Of a stretch of DNA of 21,177 bases, positions 14,388 to 21,157 are shown piece after piece. Location: positions 1-21,177 of the IMG/VR virus record IMGVR_UViG_3300025325_000154; one strand, given 5' to 3'. This stretch comes from a virus. The stretch's first letter is position 1, and each line of letters starts with the position of its first letter. The translations under genes were made by a program, and so were the position numbers. The notes under the pieces were generated by a model. That model was not told the origin of the DNA, ran no database searches, and saw only the letters and a list, made by a program, of their open reading frames with translations.

Positions 14388-15482
14388 TCACCTCACTGAA
14401 AGTAAAATTGGATCTCGCTCGTAAATGGAAAGCTGGAACTTCAATCTCTCAGTGAGTGCCCGCAAACTTTCGTCGTCGGGCGGCTCGGCTGCCAGGATTG
14501 CGTGCAGCTCGTCAAGGGCGTTTTTCAGGCGCCCCAATTCCTGTTTGGATAGGTATTTGATCTCGTCCAGGTTGATGATGCTGGCAGTATGCGCCAGTTG
14601 GGTCAGGCTTTTCTCGGGCGGCTCTTTGTCGAATTGTTTGTAGTGTTTGACCAGGTGGTTATACACGCCGTCCATGTCCGCCGAGGGGATATCCACCCCG
14701 CCGCGCGCCCCCATCAATGCCCCCATTGCCGCCGAGCAGCCTCGCCAGACCGCCTTGCCGATGCCGCTTTTGCCCGCTTTGTGATGCGGCAGCTTGCAAT
14801 CGCCGAACTTCTCGGGCGGCATGGCCGCCACCCAGGCGTAATGCCCGGCGATGCGCCGCCTCTCCGCATCCGATAGATCGCCCCAGCTCTCATCCGTGAA
14901 GTCGGATAGCGTCGGCGCACTCCACTCCGTGTCCTCATCCGCGGTCCCGGTGTCTTTGTAAGGCACCGCAGCTTTGCTGGCGATGGTCAGCTCGTTGGCT
15001 CCCCAATTCACATCGGAGATATCCCATAGACGTATCTCGCGCAGATTGCGCACCAGGAAGCCTTTGCTATCTCCATCCTCGAGCTCTTCGAAGTCAAACT
15101 TGACCGGGGTGTAGCCAAAGCTCATCTGGTTGAGCGCCCCGGCCTTGATCCCCGCCAGGATCTCGTCTCCCCGCGGCGTTTGTAGATATTCGCGCTCCAC
15201 CTCTAGCCCCCCGGTCACTTCGGGATGCTTGGCTTTCAGGTCGTCCGGCAGCCCCCCCCGTCCGACCTCGTTCAGGCTCTTGATGGCCGCGGTCGGTGGT
15301 GACCATTCATCATGCATCCAAAGGTGGCGTACGCGGGCCAGATTTTCCTGGATCGTTTTCTTGAATGCCCCTTTGAAGATCCGGTCGCCGACCACATCAA
15401 CATTGCCGAATAACGCCGCGATCCCGGTCACCGTCCGGTCGTCGATCGCCTTCGTGTAAGCCTCGAAATTTTTATGCTCCAT
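14388..15482 (-). CDS. HK97-type prohead protease with C-terminal extension
   Basis: This 364-residue protein is best started at ATG 15482, since GGAGG lies five bases upstream; the frame is open to 15554 but that part is not conserved. The protease domain (1-175) shows GIAALFGNVDVVGDRIFKGAF, the likely catalytic His57 in LWMHDEW, and Ser121 in GALNQMSFGYTP, followed by LREIRLWDISDVNWGANE. The enzyme cleaves capsid delta domains during head maturation. Residues 195-290 carry a second domain: LSDAERRRIAGHYAW, FGDCKLPHHKAG, AVWRGCSAAMGALMGARGG, then YNHLVKHYKQF. A helical, acidic tail follows. The second domain recurs beside such proteases in environmental phages, but its role is unknown. It sits directly upstream of the capsid gene. 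Confidence 0.9.
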   Translation of the reverse strand: MEHKNFEAYTKAIDDRTVTGIAALFGNVDVVGDRIFKGAFKKTIQENLARVRHLWMHDEWSPPTAAIKSLNEVGRGGLPDDLKAKHPEVTGGLEVEREYLQTPRGDEILAGIKAGALNQMSFGYTPVKFDFEELEDGDSKGFLVRNLREIRLWDISDVNWGANELTIASKAAVPYKDTGTADEDTEWSAPTLSDFTDESWGDLSDAERRRIAGHYAWVAAMPPEKFGDCKLPHHKAGKSGIGKAVWRGCSAAMGALMGARGGVDIPSADMDGVYNHLVKHYKQFDKEPPEKSLTQLAHTASIINLDEIKYLSKQELGRLKNALDELHAILAAEPPDDESLRALTERLKFQLSIYERDPILLSVR

Positions 15483-15516
15483 ATTGGCCTCCGATATTGG
15501 CCTTATCCCTGTCCCG

Positions 15517-15609
15517 TCATCGTATCCTCTCGAACAGCCAGACGCTGAATGCAATCAATGCACCGCCGATCAATAAAGTCAACATGAACGATACAATACC
15601 TTCAATCAT
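15517..15609 (-). CDS. Single-span membrane microprotein (30 residues)
   Basis: A 30-codon frame starts at ATG 15609, overlapping the gp10-like gene stop as ATGA, and ends with TGA at 15519-15517. Residues 5-26 (GIVSFMLTLLIGGALIAFSV onward) form one hydrophobic span; the C-terminus is the basic FERIR. The tight coupling and absence of other coding frames over this stretch support translation. Small single-span proteins in phage operons may be holin or antiholin parts, or superinfection factors, but nothing here identifies which. It would be missed by gene callers with a length cut-off. Confidence 0.5.
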   Translation of the reverse strand: MIEGIVSFMLTLLIGGALIAFSVWLFERIR

Positions 15610-16022
15610 TTCAATCCTAAGAGCTCCCGCAGCCCCTGCCGGTAGATCTCGATCACCTTCTGCCGCGCCTCTCTCACCACCTTGTGCAGCGTCCACCACC
15701 TGCCCTGGTGCATCCAGGCTTGCGGCCCGCGGCTGCCCACTCGCTTCTCGCTGATCACCCACGGCGAGTAAACCGTCGGCGATCCGATCAGGCCCACAAC
15801 GTCAATTCCAACAGTTCGCACTTCCGTAGTAATCTGCCTGCCCAGTGTGCCCGTGCGCCGGTAGGATGATCCGATCGGCTTGGGCGGGTAAGGCGGCACG
15901 GTCGAGTGGACATATATCACTGCTTTCTGCGTGGCGCGCAGTTGGTAAGCGCGGATGCCGCGCGCGATCCGTTCTATCTCTCCGCTTGCCCGGTCGATGA
16001 TGAAGATCCCAAACTCGGCCAT
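15606..16022 (-). CDS. HK97 gp10-like neck / tail-completion protein
   Basis: This 138-residue protein starts at ATG 16022, overlapping the MuF stop by one base (TAATG). It begins MAEFGIFIIDRASGEIERIA, continues with KAVIYVHSTVPPYPPKPIGS, then SYRRTGTLGRQITTEV (51-68), and GLIGSPTVYSPWVISEKRVG, and closes with HQGRWWTLHKVVREARQKVIEIYRQGL. The YRRTGTLGR element with the following strand, the Y-SPWVI segment, and the C-terminal helix follow the layout of HK97 gp10-like proteins, where P-x-D/x-TGxLR-x-S is the mark. Such proteins complete the neck or tail. The gene lies before the protease, whereas relatives are mostly downstream of the capsid gene, next to the connector. The family assignment is moderate. 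Confidence 0.62.
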   Translation of the reverse strand: MAEFGIFIIDRASGEIERIARGIRAYQLRATQKAVIYVHSTVPPYPPKPIGSSYRRTGTLGRQITTEVRTVGIDVVGLIGSPTVYSPWVISEKRVGSRGPQAWMHQGRWWTLHKVVREARQKVIEIYRQGLRELLGLK

Positions 16023-16645
16023 TACATCTCCACGGATGGTTGCAGCCAGCACCGGCAGTTCACGTGCGCTGGAGGCGTGCTCAATCCGAGCCCGCCTATC
16101 TCGGTCGTAAATCCGTTGCTCTCCAATTCCACCAGCATTCCATCCAGCGGCAGGCAGATCGGGCAGACCAGCTCGTCCTCCGCCGTCATCCAACGTTTCC
16201 CTACTACCACGCCCGATTCCCGCCAGGTCGCCAGGTTGCCCTCGGCGTATGCTCTGGTCACCTCGGTGACCGCGATCATCTCCGCCCGCACTATCCCGAA
16301 CATCGGTGCGATTCCCTCGATCAGGCTGTCCAGCGGAGCGCCGCTCTCGATCCATTCGGCGATCTCCGATTGCAGGAAGCGCCGCGTCGTCTCGTTGATC
16401 CCGCGCACCAGCCCAAAAGTGTAGCTGCGCGACCACTGCGTAGCAGCCTGGTTGACCAGCGCCCAGTCTACACCGATCCCCATAGTCAACAGCCCGTCCA
16501 AAGCCGCCTGCGCCCCGTCCAGCGCCGCGGACCGGACCAGCGGGAACAGGATTGCGAAGAGCAGGTCATCCTCATTCTGCCAGTCGAGCAACTTGACCGA
16601 AAAATTAACCGGCAATTTTGCCGATTCCGTTATTGGCAGTGACAT
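16022..16645 (-). CDS. Phage head morphogenesis protein, MuF / SPP1 gp7 type
   Basis: This 207-residue minor head protein shows the conserved C-terminal MuF core: AEMIAVTEVTRAYAEGN (121-137), then WMTAEDELVCPICLPLDG (152-169), and PPAHVNCRCWLQP (191-203). The cysteines C161, C164, C197 and C199 with H194 probably form a small metal or structural site. SPP1 gp7/MuF proteins act in early head assembly and DNA ejection, next to the portal, as here. The start region overlaps the portal end by 41 bases. The ATG at 16645 lacks a well-spaced ribosome site, so a later start (for example TTG 16615) is possible. No toxin domain is fused at the C-terminus. Confidence 0.9.
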   Translation of the reverse strand: MSLPITESAKLPVNFSVKLLDWQNEDDLLFAILFPLVRSAALDGAQAALDGLLTMGIGVDWALVNQAATQWSRSYTFGLVRGINETTRRFLQSEIAEWIESGAPLDSLIEGIAPMFGIVRAEMIAVTEVTRAYAEGNLATWRESGVVVGKRWMTAEDELVCPICLPLDGMLVELESNGFTTEIGGLGLSTPPAHVNCRCWLQPSVEM

Positions 16646-18077
16646 CCTCGATCACACGCTCCTGTTGTTCCTTAAACCATGCCGTCATCGCTGCCCTGAC
16701 CTTGCGCTCGTGCCTGCGCCGCTCGTCGTCGTCGGGCGCGTTGGCTGCCGCCTTGCCATATTTCCCGCCCACCAATTCCTCCTCGCTGCCCGTTCCATTC
16801 CCTGGCGCCGTCCCCGGCGATGGCAGCGCGGGCATCGCCAGGCCCTTCTTTTTCTGTGGCACCTCGTACATCTGCAAAGTGTAGATATATACGTCACCCG
16901 CCGGGCCGATGGTCTCCATCCCCACCTCGCGGTAAAATTCGTTTTTACTGATCGCTCCTGCCCGCAACGCCTCGGTCGCCCGCTTCCACTTGGCATCCGT
17001 CTCTTCCTGAAAGGCGCGCACCTTGTCCAGGTTCCAACTCACCTCGTACTCTTTGTCTGGGTCGAACCTGCGCAGCAGGCGGTCCAGCACGTCGATAAAG
17101 TTCTCGTACATCGGCATCAGTGTGTCTTCCCACCAGCCGCGCCGCGCTTCTTTGTAGTTGGCGTACGTCGAGCGGTCCAGCCCCACCTTCGCCCCCACCA
17201 GGATCGGCGGCACGTCGAATACCATGCAGATGCGCGCCTCCTCCCTCGCATCCAGCACGTCGAAGCCCATCTCCTCGAACGACCAGGCGATCTTCTGGTA
17301 TTCCTGGTCCCGGTCCAGGATCGCCGGTTCGAGCCAGTTGCTGCGCCCCCCGTAGCGCTCGCGCCAGCGTCGGCGTGTGTCCGTGATCGCCGTATCGGTC
17401 AGCACCTGGGTGGTCTTCAGCAAACCTTGCGGCATGCCTCCATGCTCCCAGGTCAGCTTGATGTGGTCGGTGGCCGCGTTGTCGATGTCGCCCGCTCGCG
17501 CCGCCACCGCCACCGGAGGGAACACCGTGAAGCGGTTGAGTGGGTCGAATATCGGGAAGTCGAGCATTTGCGAAGGCGGTAGGTGCTGGTCTTCCATCCC
17601 CGGCACCTCATAAATATATTCGGCGACAACCGGGCGCTTTTCCCCCGGCATCACCCGCAGCCGGTTTGGGATCAGCGGCCACAGTGCGATCGGCAGGCCT
17701 CGGTTGTTCAATTCGATCTCGTAAGCCGCTCGCCCCGCCAGCTTCTGGAACATCACCACGCTGCTCCATAAGTCCGACTCGTTCATGGTGTCATTAGGGT
17801 GATGAATCAGATCCAGGAATGGATGTTCGTTGACGAGCTGCTTGTCCCGTTTGCGCCTGAGCTGGACGGCGAGCTGCGATGCGCTCGCGCTCGCCTTATT
17901 GATGCAGGCATAGATCAGCTCGTTGCGCCGGTAGCCCTCCCGCACCAGCGTCTCGTATTTGGCGCTGGTAGCATAATGCGGCTGCCTGCTCTCCCACGAT
18001 GGGCGCAGCGCTGCCACGGTCGATTTGCCGTTCAGGATGAAGCGCAGTCCAGGGCCAAGCCGTCTGACGAATGACAT
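16605..18077 (-). CDS. Portal protein (HK97-like)
   Basis: This 490-residue protein forms the dodecameric DNA gate at one head vertex. The sequence has the standard order: RNELIYACINKASASASQLA near residue 52, HPFLDLIHHPNDTMNESDLW (about 85-104), LAGRAAYEIELN, ALWPLIPNRLRVMPGE, then DAREEARICMVFDVPPILVG with LDRSTYANYKEARRGWWEDTL (about 275-315), then FKEQQER near the C-terminus. The FDVPPxLVG and STYANYKEA motifs are hallmarks of the HK97-type portal. The ATG lies six bases after the terL stop (18086-18084), with AGGTG upstream. The Pro/Gly-rich linker (PSPGTAPGNGTG) and acidic-basic C-terminal region may be flexible. It overlaps the MuF gene. Confidence 0.93.
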   Translation of the reverse strand: MSFVRRLGPGLRFILNGKSTVAALRPSWESRQPHYATSAKYETLVREGYRRNELIYACINKASASASQLAVQLRRKRDKQLVNEHPFLDLIHHPNDTMNESDLWSSVVMFQKLAGRAAYEIELNNRGLPIALWPLIPNRLRVMPGEKRPVVAEYIYEVPGMEDQHLPPSQMLDFPIFDPLNRFTVFPPVAVAARAGDIDNAATDHIKLTWEHGGMPQGLLKTTQVLTDTAITDTRRRWRERYGGRSNWLEPAILDRDQEYQKIAWSFEEMGFDVLDAREEARICMVFDVPPILVGAKVGLDRSTYANYKEARRGWWEDTLMPMYENFIDVLDRLLRRFDPDKEYEVSWNLDKVRAFQEETDAKWKRATEALRAGAISKNEFYREVGMETIGPAGDVYIYTLQMYEVPQKKKGLAMPALPSPGTAPGNGTGSEEELVGGKYGKAAANAPDDDERRRHERKVRAAMTAWFKEQQERVIEDVTANNGIGKIAG

Positions 18078-18083
18078 CTACAC

Positions 18084-19553
18084 CTACACTCCCTTGAATG
18101 GTTCTCCGCTCTGGTCCAGCTTGCTGTATGCCCCGCTGGACGCATCCACGTCATCCTTGAACCGACCCATCGGGAACGCCACGTGGTTCTCGATGTAGAC
18201 TTCGTTCCACCCGCCCCGCACCAGCCGCACGATCCCCGCCTCCAGTGCGCTGCTCCATGGACCGGCGCGCACTTCCTTGGATCCGGTGACCGTCTCGAAG
18301 TGTGCCTCGAACCCCCCCCCGCTCAGCTTGGCGTTCGTCGCCTGGGCGCTGTCCTTCCCGCTCGAGCCCGGCTCCTGTTCGTGCCAGAACACTATGTGCC
18401 CCGGTCGATGTTCCCTATCCAGTCTGGCCGTCTTCAGCATCTCCTCCTCGCGCTGGTGCATGCTCCATTGCCCGCGGCTGACGTGCTCCACGTAGATTAG
18501 CCCATCTAGCCCCTTGCTCATGCATACTCCTGATGAGAATGCCCCACCTCCCGCTGTCGACGCCTTGTCCCAGTAGCGCACGCGTGAAACCACCTCCCGC
18601 GGCGGCTGTTCCACGATCACGAACCAATCCCGCCGGAATAAATTCCCCGCCCGGCTGTACGGCCTCTGCTGATACAGTGCCTCCCAGTCATACGAGCCGA
18701 CGCTTGCCCGGATCGTCTCCAGCACTCCCGCTCCGTACATCTCCGGCCACAGCGCGTCCCCCCCTTCCCTTCCCAGCGCGTCCCGCTGATCCACCCACAC
18801 TCCGTTGAGCAGCTCGTTGTACCGGTATTTCTCCCAATCGACCCCCTCAGGCGGCCTGGGCGCTTCCCAGATCGCGGGTAGGCTGAGCACGTGCCACCGC
18901 TCCGAGCGCGGGTTGGTCGCCATCCCTCGCAGGATCCGCCCCGCCCAATCATCCGCGTGCCATCTTGTGAACATCCCGATCGCCGCGCCCCACGGCCTGA
19001 GCCGGGTGCGCGCCGAGCTGGTCCACCACTCCCACACGTCCCGCCGGTAGGTCTCGCTTTCCGCTTCTTTACGGTTCTTGAAGGGGTCATCGATGATGAA
19101 TAAATAGGCCGGTTTTCCCGTGATCCCACCGCCCACCCCCGCCGCCACCAGCCCGCCACGGTTCGGCGCCGCCAGGTCCCAGGCTTCCACGCTCCGGCTG
19201 TCCGAGCTCAGTTCCACCGGCGCGTCCACCGTCCCCCGCTGCCCGAATACGTTCATGTACAGCTCGTCCATCACGATCTTCCTGGCCGCCCGGCTGTTCT
19301 CCAGCGCCAGGCTCGAGCCGTACGATGTCGTGATGATCCGCGTATCAGGTTGCCTGCCCAACACCCACGCCGGGAAATGCTTGCTCACCATCTCCGTCTT
19401 GCCATGCTGTGGCGGCATCGAGATCAGCAGCCTGCCGATCCCCTCCTCGCCCTGCGTTGCCAGGTACAGCTCCACCTGCTCGAGCATCTCCGCCACCAGC
19501 CGGTGGTGCCTGGATGCCCGGTACCACGGCGAGGTGTACTCCATGAAATCCAC
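18084..19553 (-). CDS. terL: Terminase large subunit
   Basis: This protein packages DNA using an N-terminal ATPase and a C-terminal RNase H-like nuclease. From the GTG at 19553 (489 residues) the Walker A is SMPPQHGKTEM (45-55), Walker B is YLFIIDDPFKN (150-160), and WWTSSARTRLRP follows. Nuclease marks are VRYWDKASTAGG (first catalytic Asp) and DDVDASSGAYSK near the C-terminus. TerL ATPases of this type usually begin further upstream with a charged helix. The frame is open upstream to 19622 and codes a convincing helix (KAEVAREELARRELARRHLV), but has no ATG, GTG or TTG; ATT 19613 or CTG 19619 (overlapping the terS stop) could be the true start. The gene is downstream of terS and upstream of portal. 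Confidence 0.95.
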   Translation of the reverse strand: MDFMEYTSPWYRASRHHRLVAEMLEQVELYLATQGEEGIGRLLISMPPQHGKTEMVSKHFPAWVLGRQPDTRIITTSYGSSLALENSRAARKIVMDELYMNVFGQRGTVDAPVELSSDSRSVEAWDLAAPNRGGLVAAGVGGGITGKPAYLFIIDDPFKNRKEAESETYRRDVWEWWTSSARTRLRPWGAAIGMFTRWHADDWAGRILRGMATNPRSERWHVLSLPAIWEAPRPPEGVDWEKYRYNELLNGVWVDQRDALGREGGDALWPEMYGAGVLETIRASVGSYDWEALYQQRPYSRAGNLFRRDWFVIVEQPPREVVSRVRYWDKASTAGGGAFSSGVCMSKGLDGLIYVEHVSRGQWSMHQREEEMLKTARLDREHRPGHIVFWHEQEPGSSGKDSAQATNAKLSGGGFEAHFETVTGSKEVRAGPWSSALEAGIVRLVRGGWNEVYIENHVAFPMGRFKDDVDASSGAYSKLDQSGEPFKGV

Positions 19554-19615
19554 CAGGTGCCGCCGCGCCAGTTCCCGCCGCGCTAGCTCCTCGCGCGCGA
19601 CCTCTGCCTTAATCG

Positions 19616-20281
19616 TCAGCGTGCTGCTCGGTGCTGCTCGTCAGCATCTGTTGCCTCTTCATCTCCCTCTCCCATATTTGGGTGAGGGTTTTCTCCCAGC
19701 CACTTCCGCAGCTCCTCGTCCGTCATCTCCTGCACATCCCCTTTTGCCGCCTTGCCCAAATCCAGTTGAGATCTCGGCACGTAATCTCCCACCAGCTCCA
19801 GGAACAACTTCCGGTCGTTGAACGATTTGTAGTCCGGTTCGCTGGCCATCTTCACCAGCGCCTCGATCACGTCCCTGCGGTGTTCGAACAGCGGAGCCGC
19901 CTGCATCATCGCCACCATCTCGTCGATCGTCGGGTACTTCGTCCGCCAGGTATGGATCTGCCTCGAGCTCCTCAGCCCCAGCACCAGGCTCGCCAGCTCT
20001 TTCAATGTTTTCGGCCAGCGCGTGGCTCTCGGCGAGGCCGCCCAGGCGATGTAGCACGCCACCCGCCACGGCCAGCCCAGCTCGATCAGCTTCAGGTACT
20101 CGTCGAACCAGCCTCTCCCTTCCCCCTCCCGGCTCGTCTCCCGCACCTGGTCGAAAGCCAGCCGCGCCGCCTCGCTGATCTGCCGCGCCTCCTCGTAACT
20201 GATCAGCTCCTCGGACGCTTCCAGCTCCGTCTCGTCCAGGTCCAGCTCGAACCTGAGTTGCAACTCGTCGAACTTTTTCAT
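19616..20281 (-). CDS. terS: Terminase small subunit-like protein
   Basis: This 221-residue protein precedes terL and probably recognises the packaging site. Residues 58-82 include GWFDEYLKLIELGWPWRVACYIAW; residues 91-116 (KTLKELASLVLGLRSSRQIHTWRTKYP) form a likely helix-turn-helix; and residues 131-170 (LFEHRRDVIEALVKMASEPDYKS, NDRKLFLELVGDYVPRS) match the oligomerisation region of phBC6A51-type small terminases. The C-terminus is acidic and disordered (MTDEELRKWLGENPHP, then GEGDEEATDADEQH). The ATG shares one base with the stop of the preceding gene (TGATG), with GAGAGG upstream. The DNA-binding and holoenzyme roles are from family knowledge. Confidence 0.82.
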   Translation of the reverse strand: MKKFDELQLRFELDLDETELEASEELISYEEARQISEAARLAFDQVRETSREGEGRGWFDEYLKLIELGWPWRVACYIAWAASPRATRWPKTLKELASLVLGLRSSRQIHTWRTKYPTIDEMVAMMQAAPLFEHRRDVIEALVKMASEPDYKSFNDRKLFLELVGDYVPRSQLDLGKAAKGDVQEMTDEELRKWLGENPHPNMGEGDEEATDADEQHRAAR

Positions 20282-20607
20282 CAGAGCCTCTCTGGCTCGC
20301 CCCCCAACCCGCGCACCTGCCGTACCAGTCGTTCTGCCCAGTCCCGCAGCACGCCATTTTCCTCTTCCAGATCGTCGAGCCGCTCGCGCAGTCGTTGATT
20401 CTCCGTCTGAAGCAAAGTGATCGTCTTTCGCAGGCTTTCCAATTCGGCCTTCGTAGCCGCGCTGTGAGCCGTCAGCGCCGCGATCACGATCCCGATGATC
20501 CCAGTGATCAGGGCGCCGATAGCTGTGATGATAGCTGCATCCAATTCTCTAAGTCCCTCCTCGACAGTCAATCTCCGTTGCACGATCGGTGCGAGATCTC
20601 CAATCAT
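20281..20607 (-). CDS. Small membrane protein with coiled coil
   Basis: This protein has 108 residues from ATG 20607. Residues 22-48 (LDAAIITAIGALITGIIGIVIAAL) form one transmembrane span; residues 53-95 (KAELESLRKTITLLQTENQRL, RERLDDLEEENGVLRDWAERL) form a clear heptad coiled coil. The ATG has no ribosome site. A TTG at 20544 has GAGGAGGG 11 bases upstream and would start just before the span, giving an 87-residue protein. Single-span proteins with a coiled coil next to the packaging genes could be spanin- or holin-accessory-like, or structural. No lipobox or signal peptidase site is seen. The next gene overlaps the stop. Confidence 0.6.
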   Translation of the reverse strand: MIGDLAPIVQRRLTVEEGLRELDAAIITAIGALITGIIGIVIAALTAHSAATKAELESLRKTITLLQTENQRLRERLDDLEEENGVLRDWAERLVRQVRGLGGEPERL

Positions 20608-20619
20608 GATTGCATACTG

Positions 20620-20910
20620 TTAAGCGCGGATGTGATTCGTCGCTTTGTACACCCCGGCGTTGGCCGCGATCGCCAGCACGAACGTCCAGGCCGCCCTCAG
20701 CCCACCGTCCACACTGCACGCGTATGCCTCCCCGTATCCCAGGCATCCCACCCCGAACGGCACCCACACCATCACGAAGATCAGGAACAGCATCACCAAC
20801 TGTTTCTGCTCGCTGTTCAGCTTTTCGTATTTACCCTTGAATCCCGGGACGTACGCGAACAGCAGAGAAAGCCCGCCCGCAGCCAGGATCAAAATCATCT
20901 CGATCTCCAT
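20620..20910 (-). CDS. Small three-span membrane protein, holin-like
   Basis: This 96-residue protein is the first gene of the operon. Three hydrophobic segments are seen: residues 5-24 (MILILAAGGLSLLFAYVPGF), about 37-59 (KQLVMLFLIFVMVWVPFGVGC), and about 69-90 (GLRAAWTFVLAIAANAGVYKAT). Between them are charged turns (KGKYEKLNSEQKQ) and two cysteines (C55, C65). This layout recurs in small phage membrane proteins annotated as holin-like, so a lysis role is possible. It is also possible that it acts at DNA packaging or in the host envelope. The ATG has AAGGAGG (20916-20922) at the optimal five-base spacing. Confidence 0.6.
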   Translation of the reverse strand: MEIEMILILAAGGLSLLFAYVPGFKGKYEKLNSEQKQLVMLFLIFVMVWVPFGVGCLGYGEAYACSVDGGLRAAWTFVLAIAANAGVYKATNHIRA

Positions 20911-20929
20911 CTCAGCCTCCTTAAATGTC

Positions 20930-20962
20930 AGCGCCCGACAGCCTTTTCGACTGCCGGGCGCT
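20930..20962 (-). other. 12-pair hairpin upstream of the first ORF
   Basis: AGCGCCCGGCAG (20962-20951) pairs with CTGTCGGGCGCT (20941-20930), with one G-U, around the nine-base loop TCGAAAAGG. It ends seven bases before the AAGGAGG ribosome site. No T-run follows on either strand, so it is not a typical terminator. It may stabilise the message or gate translation. Confidence 0.6.
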
Positions 20963-21013
20963 CATCTCCGACGATGGCCGCGGATCAACTTCATCCGGCC
21001 TGCTCATCGATCA

Positions 21014-21097
21014 ATCAGGTCCCCTCTCAACCGCCTATCCCTATAAAAATAAATTTTTATACCGTGTGAAGCAGGGCTTGGGGACCTGATGGATAGG
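21014..21097 (-). repeat. Crossing inverted repeats with AT-rich palindrome (pseudoknot-like)
   Basis: In transcript order: CCTATCC (21097-21091), ATCAGGTCCCC (21090-21080), then GGATAGG (21040-21034) and GGGGACCTGAT (21024-21014). The first pairs with the third and the second with the fourth, so the two stems cross. The 11-pair stem is perfect; the 7-pair stem extends by two more pairs past one mismatch. Between them TATAAAAAT-aa-ATTTTTATA (21042-21061) is a perfect palindrome. It could work as RNA or as a DNA operator. Confidence 0.6.
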
Positions 21098-21128
21098 TGG
21101 GGGAAACCCCGCTCCACTCGCTATTCAC

Positions 21129-21157
21129 ATTGTATGGGAATATTTGTAATAAGTCAA
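21129..21157 (-). promoter_or_regulatory. Predicted sigma70-type promoter of the late operon
   Basis: On the minus strand TTGACT (21157-21152) and TACAAT (21134-21129) are separated by 17 bases, close to the bacterial consensus TTGACA-17-TATAAT. The flanks are AT-rich, unlike the coding DNA. Transcription would start near 21122 and read the whole operon. Confidence 0.75.

Larger units (their letters stand above)
20911..21122 (-). promoter_or_regulatory. Structured 5' leader of the late operon
   Basis: About 210 bases between the predicted transcription start and the first ORF contain no coding frame I can support. In transcript order it holds a GGGG-ttt-CCCC hairpin (near 21103-21110), two pairs of crossing inverted repeats, an AT-rich perfect palindrome, a GGCCG/CGGCC stem (20976-21000) and a 12-pair hairpin just upstream of the first ribosome site. 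No known riboswitch or leader peptide is recognised. Confidence 0.55.

Noticed and set aside
16023-16436. Upstream extension of the gp10-like gene to 276 residues
   Set aside because: The added part is an out-of-frame reading of the MuF gene. The ATG overlapping the MuF stop is the natural start.
16452-17582. Plus-strand open frame (376 residues) over the portal gene
   Set aside because: The portal is unmistakable on the minus strand and the plus-strand product has no protein-like pattern.
20930-20962. Leader hairpin as a Rho-independent terminator
   Set aside because: No T-run follows the stem on either strand and it lies just before a strong ribosome site.
21042-21061. AT-rich palindrome as a promoter -10 region or an attachment site
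   Set aside because: No matching -35 is found at proper spacing on either strand, and no integrase or second copy is seen in the window.
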